Shown: positions 1 to 7,635 of the stretch, piece by piece
Position numbering within the stretch: position 1 is the first letter of the stretch
How the letters are laid out: each line of letters opens with the position of its first letter
From: JAXIHJ01 sp034189755
GTDB taxonomy: Bacteria > Planctomycetota > Phycisphaerae > SM23-33
Direction: 5' to 3'
Assembly (NCBI GenBank): GCA_034189755.1
Contig: JAXIHJ010000013.1
Coordinates: 1-48,097, forward strand
DNA length: 48,097 nucleotides
Translations under genes and position numbers: made by a program
Notes under the pieces: generated by a model
The model's input: the letters and a program-made list of their open reading frames with translations, nothing else
What the model was told of the DNA's origin: nothing
The model's database searches: none

Positions 1-412
1 TGACCTCTACGGTTGCACCGGCTTCTTCCAGCACCTTTTTGGCTTCTTCGGCTTCTTCCTTCGATGCGCCTTCCTTGACAGGTTTAGGCACGCCTTCGAC
101 CAGGTCCTTGGCTTCTTTCAAGCCGAGGTTGGTTAGCGTTCGGACGGCTTTGATGACCTGGATTTTCTTGTCGCCAATGTCCTTGAGGATGACATCGAAG
201 GCGGTTTGCTCTTCTGCCTCGGCGGCATCGGCGGCGCCCGGCGCAGCCATCATGACAGCACCGCCGGCAGCCGGCTCGATACCATGCTCGGCCTTGAGAT
301 AGTCCGCCAGGTCCACAGCCTCCTTGAGCGTCAGCGATACGATCTTGTCGCCCAAAGTCTTGATTTCCTTGGAGAACCCCTTGGTTTCCACAACGGCTTC
401 TTCTTCCGACAT
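1..412 (-). CDS. rplL: 50S ribosomal protein L7/L12, 3' end cut by window
   Basis: Reading the minus strand from the ATG at 412 gives a protein beginning MSEEEAVVETKGF. It has an N-terminal dimerisation region (SLTLKEAVDLADYL), an Ala/Gly/Met-rich hinge at about residues 49-66, and the conserved C-terminal factor-binding domain (FDVILKDIGDKKIQVIKAVR, then GLKEAKDLVEG). This is the stalk protein that recruits EF-Tu, EF-G and other GTPases to the ribosome. A Shine-Dalgarno sequence (GTGGAG) lies about 10 bases upstream of the start. The reading frame runs off the left edge after about 137 codons without a stop, so only the last few residues are missing. It is the last visible gene of the secE-nusG-rplKAJL cluster and is separated from rplJ by 189 bases that hold a repeat copy. 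Identification is secure. Confidence 0.96.
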   Translation of the reverse strand, partial: MSEEEAVVETKGFSKEIKTLGDKIVSLTLKEAVDLADYLKAEHGIEPAAGGAVMMAAPGAADAAEAEEQTAFDVILKDIGDKKIQVIKAVRTLTNLGLKEAKDLVEGVPKPVKEGASKEEAEEAKKVLEEAGATVEV

Positions 413-559
413 TTTATGTACTCCACTTCTGCATCAGAGGTTTGCCGGCCTGATAGGCGAATACCCCGCTGGTATCCATTTAAGCCCTTAGGCCCAATCC
501 GCAGCCGGCTCGATTTTTACTTTTGTAACACCCAAATTGATGGACTTTGACGGCAACAT

Positions 560-584
560 CCCGCTCGCTTCCGCTCGCGGCTAG
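560..584. repeat. Family A interspersed repeat, copy 1 (short form)
   Basis: Between rplJ and rplL. It carries CCCGCTCGCTTCCGCTCGCG followed by GCTAG. The same modules recur at 9643, 16726, 20217, 24078 and 47065. Within the minus-strand transcript it reads CTAGCCGCGAGCGGAAGCGA and could fold, so it may influence rplJ:rplL stoichiometry; that last point is inference. Confidence 0.65.
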
Positions 585-601
585 CTTTTTATTGTTTTCC
601 G

Positions 602-1147
602 TTACAAAGCACCGGAACTTTCGCTTTGTTTTTCCTCGATTGCCTTGAGCAGTGAAGCAATCTTCCCGCCGGGGGTGATTATGCAGGCAGCGAGTTTACT
701 GCCGGCGCTCAACGCACATGAAACCAACTGGCTCAGCGATTCCTGATGCGTGGGAAACTTACTCAGCCGGTCAATCTGCTCCGGGCCGAATTTCTCGCCT
801 TCCAGCAGCGCCGCCTTGACGGTCAGGGTTGGGACATCTTTGCCGATGTCCAGCAGTTCCCGGACGATGGTAACCACCTCGACCTGATCCGGGCCGACAC
901 CGTAGGCCAAAGCGCACGGCCCGTCCAGAAGGTCCGCAGCGGCGGGCAGGCCCATATCATTGAAGGTCTGCCGGGCCAACGAGTTCTTGACCACCGTTAT
1001 GCGGATGTTCTTCTCGAGGAGGCGCCCGCGAATGTTATTGTTCATAACGGCGCTGACGCCAGTCAAGCCTACAACCGCCAGAGACGTCACGCCCTCAAAC
1101 CGACGAGCCAGTTCTTTTCTGACAAGTTCCTTGACCTGTTTACTCAT
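602..1147 (-). CDS. rplJ: 50S ribosomal protein L10
   Basis: A 181-residue protein starting MSKQVKELVRKELARRF. L10 anchors the L7/L12 dimers to 23S rRNA through its N-terminal globular domain; the C-terminal helix carries the L7/L12-binding sites. The central stretch (VVKNSLARQTFNDMG, then LLDGPCALAYG) matches the L10 core. Length is typical to slightly long, with an acidic/Ser tail (EEKQSESSGAL). It begins only 16 bases after rplA, so there is no room for the classical L10 leader found upstream of rplJ in E. coli; any feedback control must work differently. The 189-base gap to rplL holds repeat copy 1. Confidence 0.97.
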   Translation of the reverse strand: MSKQVKELVRKELARRFEGVTSLAVVGLTGVSAVMNNNIRGRLLEKNIRITVVKNSLARQTFNDMGLPAAADLLDGPCALAYGVGPDQVEVVTIVRELLDIGKDVPTLTVKAALLEGEKFGPEQIDRLSKFPTHQESLSQLVSCALSAGSKLAACIITPGGKIASLLKAIEEKQSESSGAL

Positions 1148-1163
1148 GCAACACCTTCCATCT

Positions 1164-1847
1164 TCATGCTACGTCAACTTGAACCGCCGGAGACATCGTC
1201 GCCGAGAGGCTGACTTTTTTGATATACGTTCCCTTCGCCGTCGCAGGCCTTAAACGCTTTATATGAGCGATAAACGCCTCGGCGTTTTCGACCAGGTGAG
1301 TGTTGTCGAAGCTGACTTTGCCCACCACCACGTGCATATTGCCGCCGTCGTCATTACGATACTCGACCTTCCCGGCGGCGAAGTCCTTGACCGCGGCGGA
1401 AATATCGTCAACAACCGTGTCGGCCTTGGGAGACGGCATCTTGCCTTGCGGGCCGAGAATACGGCCCAAGCGAGAGACATTCTTCATCATAGCCGTCGTG
1501 GAAATCGCCACGTCGAAGTCCATCCAGCCGTCCTGGATTTTCTTAATCAGCTCATCCGAGCCGGCCTCTATCGCTCCGGCGGCCTTGGCCTTGGCTACGT
1601 CATCGCCTTCACAGAAGGCAATTACCTTTCGAGTGGCGCCTATCCCGTGAGGCAACGAGATCGAACCGCGAATCGCCTGGTCGGCTTGTTTGGGATCAAT
1701 ACCCAAATGCATCACCAGCTCAACCGATTCATCGAACTTGGTAGAGGCAAAACCCTTGACGGCCGCCATGGCCTCGGCCAGCGGAACCCTCTCCGCCGGC
1801 ACCTTGGCCTGACAGTCCTTGTAGCGCTTGCTGATCTTCTTGCCCAT
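1164..1847 (-). CDS. rplA: 50S ribosomal protein L1
   Basis: A 227-residue protein beginning MGKKISKRYKD, the normal start for bacterial L1. Domain I and II motifs are visible, including the signature GRILGPQGKMPSPKADTV and the C-terminal LSATMSPAVQVDV. L1 forms the mobile stalk at the E site and in many bacteria represses its own operon by binding its mRNA. It lies between rplK (70 bases upstream) and rplJ (16 bases downstream) on the same strand. Length equals the usual 225-235 residues. Nothing unusual seen. Confidence 0.97.
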   Translation of the reverse strand: MGKKISKRYKDCQAKVPAERVPLAEAMAAVKGFASTKFDESVELVMHLGIDPKQADQAIRGSISLPHGIGATRKVIAFCEGDDVAKAKAAGAIEAGSDELIKKIQDGWMDFDVAISTTAMMKNVSRLGRILGPQGKMPSPKADTVVDDISAAVKDFAAGKVEYRNDDGGNMHVVVGKVSFDNTHLVENAEAFIAHIKRLRPATAKGTYIKKVSLSATMSPAVQVDVA

Positions 1848-1917
1848 TCGGCGATCCCTAACGTCCTTTCAGGACTCCCACAAACCATGCCCGTGGTCAG
1901 GCATATACAATTGACAA

Positions 1918-2343
1918 TTATTTTTCGACGGTTATTCCCATGCTGCGGGCTGTGCCCGCGACAATGGCGCACGCGGTGTCCAAATCGAAGGCGCTCAAAT
2001 CCTCTATCTTCCGCTCGGCGATCCGGCGAACCTGTTCAGCCGTCACCGAGCCGACCTTTTCCTTGTTGGGCACACCGGAACCCTTGGCAACCTGTGCCGC
2101 CTCCTTCAACAACGCCGCAGCCGGAGGGCTTTTGACAATAAACGTAAAGCTCCGGTCGGCGTAGACAGAGATATCCACCGTAACGGGCATTCCGTTGTGT
2201 TCGCGGGTCCGCTCGTTGAACTGCGAGACGAACTGTCCGATGTTCACATTGTGCTGGCCCAGGGCCGGCCCGATAGGCGGAGCGGGGGTTGCCTGCCCGC
2301 TAGGCGCCTGCAACTTGATCTTTGCCACTACTTCCTTCGCCAT
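1918..2343 (-). CDS. rplK: 50S ribosomal protein L11
   Basis: A 141-residue protein with a canonical L11 sequence: KIKLQAPSGQATPAPPIGPA at the N terminus, GQHNVNIGQFVSQFN, and a C-terminal rRNA-binding domain with GSVTAEQVRRIAE and GTARSMGITV. L11 binds the GTPase-associated centre of 23S rRNA and is needed for RelA activation where that system exists. Start at MAKEVV is conventional. It follows nusG by 65 bases and precedes rplA by 70, the standard arrangement. Confidence 0.97.
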   Translation of the reverse strand: MAKEVVAKIKLQAPSGQATPAPPIGPALGQHNVNIGQFVSQFNERTREHNGMPVTVDISVYADRSFTFIVKSPPAAALLKEAAQVAKGSGVPNKEKVGSVTAEQVRRIAERKIEDLSAFDLDTACAIVAGTARSMGITVEK

Positions 2344-2408
2344 TACCTTCTTCCGTTACTCGTTTTTACACTAACTCATTGACCTGCGAGTTCCCGAACT
2401 CGCGCCGG

Positions 2409-2972
2409 CTAAGCCTTCTCTACCTGCCAGTATTCCAGCTCGACTGGCGTAGCCCGGCCGAAAATGGTTACTATCACCCGGATCAGCCCCTTATCGGGCA
2501 GGACCTCATCGACGATACCCTCGAAGTTTTCAAACGCGCCTTCCTTGATCTTGACCTGATCGTCTTTAGCGAAATCTACGCTCAGCGGCGCGCCTTCTTC
2601 GGCCTTTTCGACCTGCATGAGCATCTTGTCCACGTCGCCCTGCTGCATCAAGGTCGGCTTGCCGGGTGCGCCTATGAAGTCGCCAACGCCGGTCGTCTCG
2701 CGGATCAGGAACCATGCCTTCTCGCCTATGGAGCCGTCTTCTTCCAGCTCCATCTCGATAAAGACATAGCCTGGATACATCTTTCGTTCGACGTACTTCT
2801 TTCCGCCGCTCCGCCCGCGCGGACTTGGCCGGCGCTCCGTCGGGACAAGGATACGACCAATCTTGTCCTCCAGGGCTTCGATCTTCACCTTGCGTACCAA
2901 GGCGTCGCGCACCGACTCTTCCTTGTTCGAAGCAACCCGCAAGACGTACCAGTGCTTGGCCATTTCGCCCAT
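2409..2972 (-). CDS. nusG: Transcription termination/antitermination factor NusG
   Basis: The NGN domain (MAKHWYVLRVASNKEESV) is followed by MYPGYVFIEM, a hallmark of NusG, and by a C-terminal KOW domain (FENFEGIVDEVLPDKG, then VTIFGR). NusG bridges RNA polymerase to Rho and, through the KOW domain, to ribosomal protein S10. The frame is open upstream to 3023, overlapping secE, but that extension is not NusG-like. I chose the ATG at 2972 (187 residues), 19 bases after the secE stop with a weak AGTGAG ribosome site; the ATG at 2963 is an equally possible start. A basic insert (PSPRGRSGGKK) lies between the first strands and the PGYVF motif, longer than in E. coli. Confidence 0.95.
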   Translation of the reverse strand: MGEMAKHWYVLRVASNKEESVRDALVRKVKIEALEDKIGRILVPTERRPSPRGRSGGKKYVERKMYPGYVFIEMELEEDGSIGEKAWFLIRETTGVGDFIGAPGKPTLMQQGDVDKMLMQVEKAEEGAPLSVDFAKDDQVKIKEGAFENFEGIVDEVLPDKGLIRVIVTIFGRATPVELEYWQVEKA

Positions 2973-2991
2973 ACTAAGACTCACTTTCAGC

Positions 2992-3390
2992 CTAGCTGCC
3001 ACCCATGATGCCGAGCTTGCCAAACAGCCACGTGAACATCATGTCCACACCGAACAGAATGCTTGCCAGGATGAACGTGGTTATAATCACGACCTTGGTC
3101 GATCCGCTGATTTCCTTCCTGCTGGACCAGGAGACCTTCTTCATCTCTCCTTCGGTGGCGATAAGAAAGTCGGCGGACTTCGGCCGGTTGACCATCCAGA
3201 ACATAAAAATTCCCAGGCCGATCAGCACCAACAGCGGCAGGCCGAAACGCATCACCGTCACCTGGGTCGATACGTAGGCGCCCAGTTTTTCGCTCAGCGC
3301 ATACGCGCCAATAACGCCAATCAGCATCACGCCGATAAAAGTGGCGATCCGTGTGTATTTGCCTTGCCCTCGTTTATAAATCCCGAGCAT
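2992..3390 (-). CDS. secE: Preprotein translocase subunit SecE
   Basis: A 132-residue membrane protein. The C-terminal 60 residues carry the SecE core: an amphipathic helix with EMKKVSWSSRKEISGST followed by one transmembrane helix (VVIITTFILASILFGVDMMF). Two further hydrophobic segments at about residues 16-34 and 48-66 give three predicted membrane spans, as in the longer gammaproteobacterial form rather than the one-span form. SecE clamps the SecY channel. It sits between tRNA-Trp and nusG, the expected position. Confidence 0.94.
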   Translation of the reverse strand: MLGIYKRGQGKYTRIATFIGVMLIGVIGAYALSEKLGAYVSTQVTVMRFGLPLLVLIGLGIFMFWMVNRPKSADFLIATEGEMKKVSWSSRKEISGSTKVVIITTFILASILFGVDMMFTWLFGKLGIMGGS

Positions 3391-3591
3391 TGTCCCATCG
3401 TCCGCGCTGTTGTAATGTTTTGTATGCTCTCACGTTATACCTTGTAAGCATCGGCTTCAGTGCCGTTACGGTCAGCCGCATGTCGCTTTCGGCCTGATTG
3501 AGTCTTTTCGGCTTCCCGGCCTCGCGAGGCAACCCGACTCCGACCGGCCGGGCCTGTTACCGAACCTTTATTGTTTGGTACTCCCTATCAA
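3391..3591. other. Spacer between tRNA-Trp and secE
   Basis: 200 bases with no convincing gene, promoter or tRNA on either strand. It is the 5' untranslated part of secE within the presumed long transcript. Confidence 0.5.
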
Positions 3592-3665
<74 letters not shown>

Positions 3666-3709
3666 GTGAGGCACAGGCCTGAAATCAGGACGGAACCTCC
3701 GCCCACAAA

Positions 3710-3721
3710 CCCGCCTGCCTA
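3710..3721. repeat. Family B repeat fragment
   Basis: CCCGCCTGCCTA, a half-unit of the palindrome seen complete at 26427 and 34525. It lies between tRNA-Trp and rpmG and has no partner arm, so this may be a decayed copy or chance. Confidence 0.3.
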
Positions 3722-3780
3722 CAGCAAGTGAACAGGCCGCTGTCAGCGGGCTGTTGGTTAGGTCCGTTGAACTCAGCGGT

Positions 3781-3948
3781 CTATCTCCTCTTTATCTTGT
3801 GGTCCGTGTGCTTTCGGCTTTGGGGGCAGTACCTTTTCAGCGTCAGTTTCGGCACGCCGCCCTGCGTGCGGACCTGTGTACGGTAGTTAAGGTTTCCGCA
3901 CTCCGAGCATTGAAGCCACACGTATTCTCGAGCCTTCGCCTTCGCCAT
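3781..3948 (-). CDS. rpmG: 50S ribosomal protein L33
   Basis: A short gene of 55 codons read from the ATG at 3948, beginning MAKAKAREYVWLQCSECGN and ending KHTDHKIKRR. It shows the L33 fold signature: a first CxxC (CSEC), the LNYRTQ strand, and LKRYCPQSRKHTDHK. Zinc-binding L33 proteins have a second CxxC in the motif YCPxCRKHT; here it reads YCPQSRKHT, so the fourth cysteine is a serine and zinc binding by four cysteines is lost. The stop is TAG at 3781-3783. It lies 6 bases after tuf and upstream of tRNA-Trp, the classical tuf-rpmG-secE context. Confidence 0.93.
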   Translation of the reverse strand: MAKAKAREYVWLQCSECGNLNYRTQVRTQGGVPKLTLKRYCPQSRKHTDHKIKRR

Positions 3949-3954
3949 GAACGA

Positions 3955-5163
3955 CTACTCCAAAATCTTCGTCACAACGCCGGCGCCGACTGTCCTGCCG
4001 CCCTCTCGAATCGCAAATCGCAGGCTCTCTTCCATGGCGATGGCCGTGTTAAGTAAATCAACTTCTATAGTTACATTGTCGCCTGGCATGCACATCTCGG
4101 CGCCGCCGAGCAGTTTGATCGTGCCGGTAACGTCGGTCGTGCGGAAGTAGAACTGAGGCCGATAACCGGTAAAGAACGGGCTGTGGCGGCCGCCCTCTTC
4201 TTTCGTCAACACGTACACCTCGCCCTCGAACTTGTGGTGCGGGGTTATACTGCCGGGTGCAGCCAGTACCTGGCCTCGCTCCAGGTCGTCCTTTTCGATT
4301 CCGCGAAGCAGGCAGCCCACGTTGTCGCCGGCCTGGCCGTCTTCCATCGTCTTGTTGAACATCTCAACGCCCGTAATGGTCGTCTCGCGGGTCTCGCCCA
4401 AGCCGACAACTTGAATCTTGTCGCCGATCTTGACCTTGCCACGCTCGATTCGGCCCGTGCCAACAGTGCCGCGGCCCTTAATCGAGAAGACGTCCTCGAC
4501 CGGCATCAGGAACGGCTTATCCACTTCGCGCACCGGCTCAGGGATGTAATCATCCAGCGCCTGGATCAAGTCCATAATCGGCTTGGCCGCTGCTTCGTCT
4601 TCCGGGTTTTCCAGCGCCTTGGTGGCCGAGCCTTTAATCACCGGCACGTTGTCGCCGTCGAACTCATACTTGCTCAGCAGCTCGCGGACTTCCAGCTCGA
4701 CCAGCTCAAGCAACTCCGGATCGTCCACGAGGTCCACCTTGTTCAGGAAGACCACCAATTGCGGCACGTTGACCTGACGGGCCAGAAGCACGTGTTCACG
4801 TGTCTGCGGCATCGGGCCGTCGGCCGCCGAGACCACCAGGATCGACCCGTCCATTTGGGCGGCGCCGGTGATCATATTCTTGACGTAGTCGGCATGGCCC
4901 GGACAGTCCACGTGGGCGTAGTGGCGACTGGTCGATTCGTACTCCACGTGGGCGGTGGCAATGGTCAGAATCTTTGTCGCGTCGCGCCGGCCTTGCGACT
5001 CCGAAGCCTTGGCGATCTCGTCGTAGCTCTTGTACTTCGAGAGACCCTGCTTCTCCAGCACCAACGTCATTGCCGCGGTCAGCGTTGTCTTGCCATGGTC
5101 AACGTGCCCAATCGTCCCAACGTTGATGTGCGGCTTCGTCCTCTGAAATACGTCCTTGGCCAT
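3955..5163 (-). CDS. tuf: Elongation factor Tu
   Basis: A 402-residue protein with all GTPase motifs: GHVDHGKTTLTAAM (G1), DCPGHADYVKNMI (G3), NKVDLVDD (G4) and GSATKAL (G5), followed by EF-Tu domains 2 and 3 (GRGTVGTGRIERG, and PQFYFRTTDVTG). It delivers aminoacyl-tRNA to the ribosomal A site. Residue count is slightly above the usual 394-397. A good ribosome site (AAGAGGAGC) precedes the ATG. It is the first protein gene behind the promoter at 5550-5577, with tRNA-Thr between promoter and tuf. Only one tuf copy is seen in this window. Confidence 0.98.
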   Translation of the reverse strand: MAKDVFQRTKPHINVGTIGHVDHGKTTLTAAMTLVLEKQGLSKYKSYDEIAKASESQGRRDATKILTIATAHVEYESTSRHYAHVDCPGHADYVKNMITGAAQMDGSILVVSAADGPMPQTREHVLLARQVNVPQLVVFLNKVDLVDDPELLELVELEVRELLSKYEFDGDNVPVIKGSATKALENPEDEAAAKPIMDLIQALDDYIPEPVREVDKPFLMPVEDVFSIKGRGTVGTGRIERGKVKIGDKIQVVGLGETRETTITGVEMFNKTMEDGQAGDNVGCLLRGIEKDDLERGQVLAAPGSITPHHKFEGEVYVLTKEEGGRHSPFFTGYRPQFYFRTTDVTGTIKLLGGAEMCMPGDNVTIEVDLLNTAIAMEESLRFAIREGGRTVGAGVVTKILE

Positions 5164-5389
5164 TACTTGTGCTCCTCTTGACTAGGTATTCTTCTTGTGA
5201 TCTGCGACCTTGTCGGAAAAACGCTCAGCTTCTTTTACAAACAACTACAAACAATGCCTCCGGCGTTCTCATTACGAGAGCCTGGAACCGCCGCTTTCCA
5301 GCCCGCAGATCCCAGGCGAACATGATCTGCCTACACAAATTCTCACAAATTCCCATACAGCCCTTTACACCCCACAACCTTCGGGACAA

Positions 5390-5461
<72 letters not shown>

Positions 5462-5549
5462 ATCGTTCCGCGCGTCCGGCGCACGGACACACCGCATTCT
5501 GCGCTTGGTTATGGGCACACTACCACCACCGCCGCAAAGTAAACCTCAT

Positions 5550-5577
5550 AATATACATCAGTTAAAAAACGTGTCAA
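5550..5577 (-). promoter_or_regulatory. Sigma70-type promoter for tRNA-Thr-tuf operon
   Basis: On the minus strand TTGACA (5577-5572) is followed after 16 bases by TATATT (5555-5550). Just upstream, 5578-5602 is almost pure A/T (AAAATTTTTCTAAAAAAATC), resembling an UP element. It is the strongest consensus promoter in the window and fits the need of a translation-factor and ribosomal-protein operon. The A/T tract follows the glmS stop and may also serve as the U-tract of a weak glmS terminator (TGACC/GGTCA stem). Confidence 0.75.
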
Positions 5578-5625
5578 ATGGATTTTTTTAGAAAAATTTT
5601 CCCCTGACCGGCCTGTGCAGGTCAA

Positions 5626-7467
5626 TTATTCCACCGTGACACTTTTGGCGAGGTTTCGGGGCTTGTCCACGTTGCAGCCGCGGGCGACGGCAGCGTGATA
5701 GGCCAACAGTTGCAGGGGAACCACCGTCAGAATTGGCTGGAGTGGTGCGGGGCAGTCCGGCACATAGATGACATGGTCGGCATGCTTGCCGATTTGATCG
5801 TCGCCCTCGGTGGCTATGGCAACGACACGGCCCTTGCGGGCGCGGACTTCTTCGATGTTGCCTATGATCTTATCATACGTGCCGCACCGTGGCGCGACAA
5901 ACACAACGGGCATGTGTTCATGGATCAAGGCGATAGGTCCGTGTTTCATCTCGGCGGCAGGCAGGCCTTCGGCGTGAATGTAACTGATTTCCTTCAGCTT
6001 CAACGCCCCCTCAAGGGCGACGGGATAATTATAGCCTCGACCCAGGAACAACCAGTTATTGAAACCGATGCACTCATCTACGATTTTTTTGACTTCGCCG
6101 GATTGCTCCAGGATGCGAGCGATCTTGTCCGGAATCTCCACCAGGGCATCAAGGTACATCTCCATGCTCGATTGCGGCATAAATCTGCGCCGGCCCAGCA
6201 TCAGCGCCATCAAAGTCTGGACTACGAGTTGGGCGGTGAACGCCTTGGTCGAGGCGACGCCGATTTCCGGCCCGGCGTGGAGGTAAACGCCGGCGTCGGT
6301 CTCACGTGCAATCGTCGAGCCGACAACGTTAACGATGCCCATCGCCAGGGCGCCTTTTTCTTTTGCCTCCCGCAGGGCCGCCAGCGTGTCGGCCGTCTCG
6401 CCCGACTGGCTGATCGCAATGACAACGGTGCGATCCTCAATAATCGGGTTCCGATAGCGGAACTCGCTTGCATACTCGACTTCCGTGGGGATGCGGGCCA
6501 GGTCTTCAAAAAGGAACTCGCCCACCAGCCCCGCGTGCCAGGCCGTGCCGCACGCGGTTAGAAAAATCTTTCGCGTCTTGACCAGCTCTCGCGCCACGTC
6601 GCTCAACCCGCCAAGCTTGATGCGCGATTCGGTCAGGTCCAGCCGCCCGCTGAGGCAGGTTCGAATCGAGACCGGCTGCTCCATGATCTCCTTGAGCATA
6701 AAATGCTCGTAACCGCCCTTGGCAATCTGCTTCAGCGACAATTCCACCTGCTGGACCTCTTTGGTAACGGGCACGTTGTCCACGGTTACTGTCCGCATGT
6801 CGTCGCGGGTTAGAACGGCCATTTCGTTGTCGTTGAGATAGACCACGTTGGTGGTATGTTCGATGATGGCCGATGCATCGGAGGCCACGACGTACTCGTC
6901 GGTGCCTACGCCGATGATGAGCGGGCTGCCCCTGCGGGCTGCAACGAGCTTGTCCGGCTCGTCGCGGCATATGACCGTGATGCCGTACGTGCCCGTAACC
7001 TCATGAAGCGCAGCCTGCACGGCGGCTTCCAGCGATCCGGCGCCGCTGGAATAGAACTCGCCCACCAGATTCGCAAGCACCTCGGTGTCGGTCTCGCTCT
7101 TGAAGGTATGGCCTTTGCCCTCCAAGAACTGCTTGAGCGTGGTGTAGTTTTCAATGATGCCGTTGTGCACCAGCGCGATGCGCCCGCTGTCGTCATAATG
7201 TGGATGTGCGTTGGCTTCGTTCGGCGCGCCGTGGGTGGCCCAGCGAGTGTGGGCGATGCCGACGGTCCCGGCCTGGATGCCTGCGTCGGCGTTCGCCAGC
7301 TCTTCCATAACTGCGACGCGCCCTGGCGTCTTTGCCAGGTGCAGCGCGCCGTTACCACAGACACAAACGCCGGCCGAGTCATACCCGCGATATTCCAGGC
7401 GTTTAAGCCCCTCAATCAGGACGCCGCAGGCCTTCTTGCTTCCGATATATCCGACAATTCCGCACAT
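5626..7467 (-). CDS. glmS: Glutamine--fructose-6-phosphate aminotransferase (isomerizing)
   Basis: A 613-residue protein beginning MCGIVGYIG, so Cys2 becomes the N-terminal nucleophile of the class II glutamine amidotransferase domain. A linker leads to two SIS sugar-isomerase domains (ISQSGETADTLAALREAK and the second around NNWLFLGRGYNYPVALEGAL) and the canonical C terminus PRNLAKSVTVE. It makes glucosamine-6-phosphate, the entry to UDP-GlcNAc for peptidoglycan and lipid A. It is monocistronic, diverging from rarA. A TATAAT box reads on the minus strand at 7547-7542, about 75 bases before the start; no glmS ribozyme could fit clearly in this short leader. Confidence 0.97.
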   Translation of the reverse strand: MCGIVGYIGSKKACGVLIEGLKRLEYRGYDSAGVCVCGNGALHLAKTPGRVAVMEELANADAGIQAGTVGIAHTRWATHGAPNEANAHPHYDDSGRIALVHNGIIENYTTLKQFLEGKGHTFKSETDTEVLANLVGEFYSSGAGSLEAAVQAALHEVTGTYGITVICRDEPDKLVAARRGSPLIIGVGTDEYVVASDASAIIEHTTNVVYLNDNEMAVLTRDDMRTVTVDNVPVTKEVQQVELSLKQIAKGGYEHFMLKEIMEQPVSIRTCLSGRLDLTESRIKLGGLSDVARELVKTRKIFLTACGTAWHAGLVGEFLFEDLARIPTEVEYASEFRYRNPIIEDRTVVIAISQSGETADTLAALREAKEKGALAMGIVNVVGSTIARETDAGVYLHAGPEIGVASTKAFTAQLVVQTLMALMLGRRRFMPQSSMEMYLDALVEIPDKIARILEQSGEVKKIVDECIGFNNWLFLGRGYNYPVALEGALKLKEISYIHAEGLPAAEMKHGPIALIHEHMPVVFVAPRCGTYDKIIGNIEEVRARKGRVVAIATEGDDQIGKHADHVIYVPDCPAPLQPILTVVPLQLLAYHAAVARGCNVDKPRNLAKSVTVE

Positions 7468-7620
7468 AGATTGGTTCCGGCTACAGCAGGCTTGGCTACC
7501 GTAGCATCATCGGCTGTTTTTTACGACCACTTTGAGCGGTTATTATATCTGAAGCATTCGATCAACCGCACTGATTTGTACCGCACCTTCCTTTACTGCA
7601 TACAGAGCGCCTCTTGACAG

Positions 7621-7626
7621 TATAAT
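7621..7626 (+). promoter_or_regulatory. -10 box of rarA, 9 bases before ATG
   Basis: TATAAT followed by GGGTTATTC and then the rarA ATG. With a usual 6-7 base distance to the transcription start, the mRNA would have almost no leader. No ribosome site is visible. TTGACA directly abuts it (7614-7619) and is too close to be its -35. Confidence 0.5.
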
Positions 7627-7635
7627 GGGTTATTC

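Noticed and set aside
413..601. L10-type autoregulatory leader
   Set aside because: The gap lies between rplJ and rplL, not upstream of rplJ, and contains a dispersed repeat instead.
4183..5181. 332-codon open frame opposite tuf
   Set aside because: Lies entirely antisense to tuf; long antisense frames are common in GC-rich DNA and this one has no family features.
7468..7635. glmS ribozyme
   Set aside because: The leader is too short and the conserved core could not be recognised.
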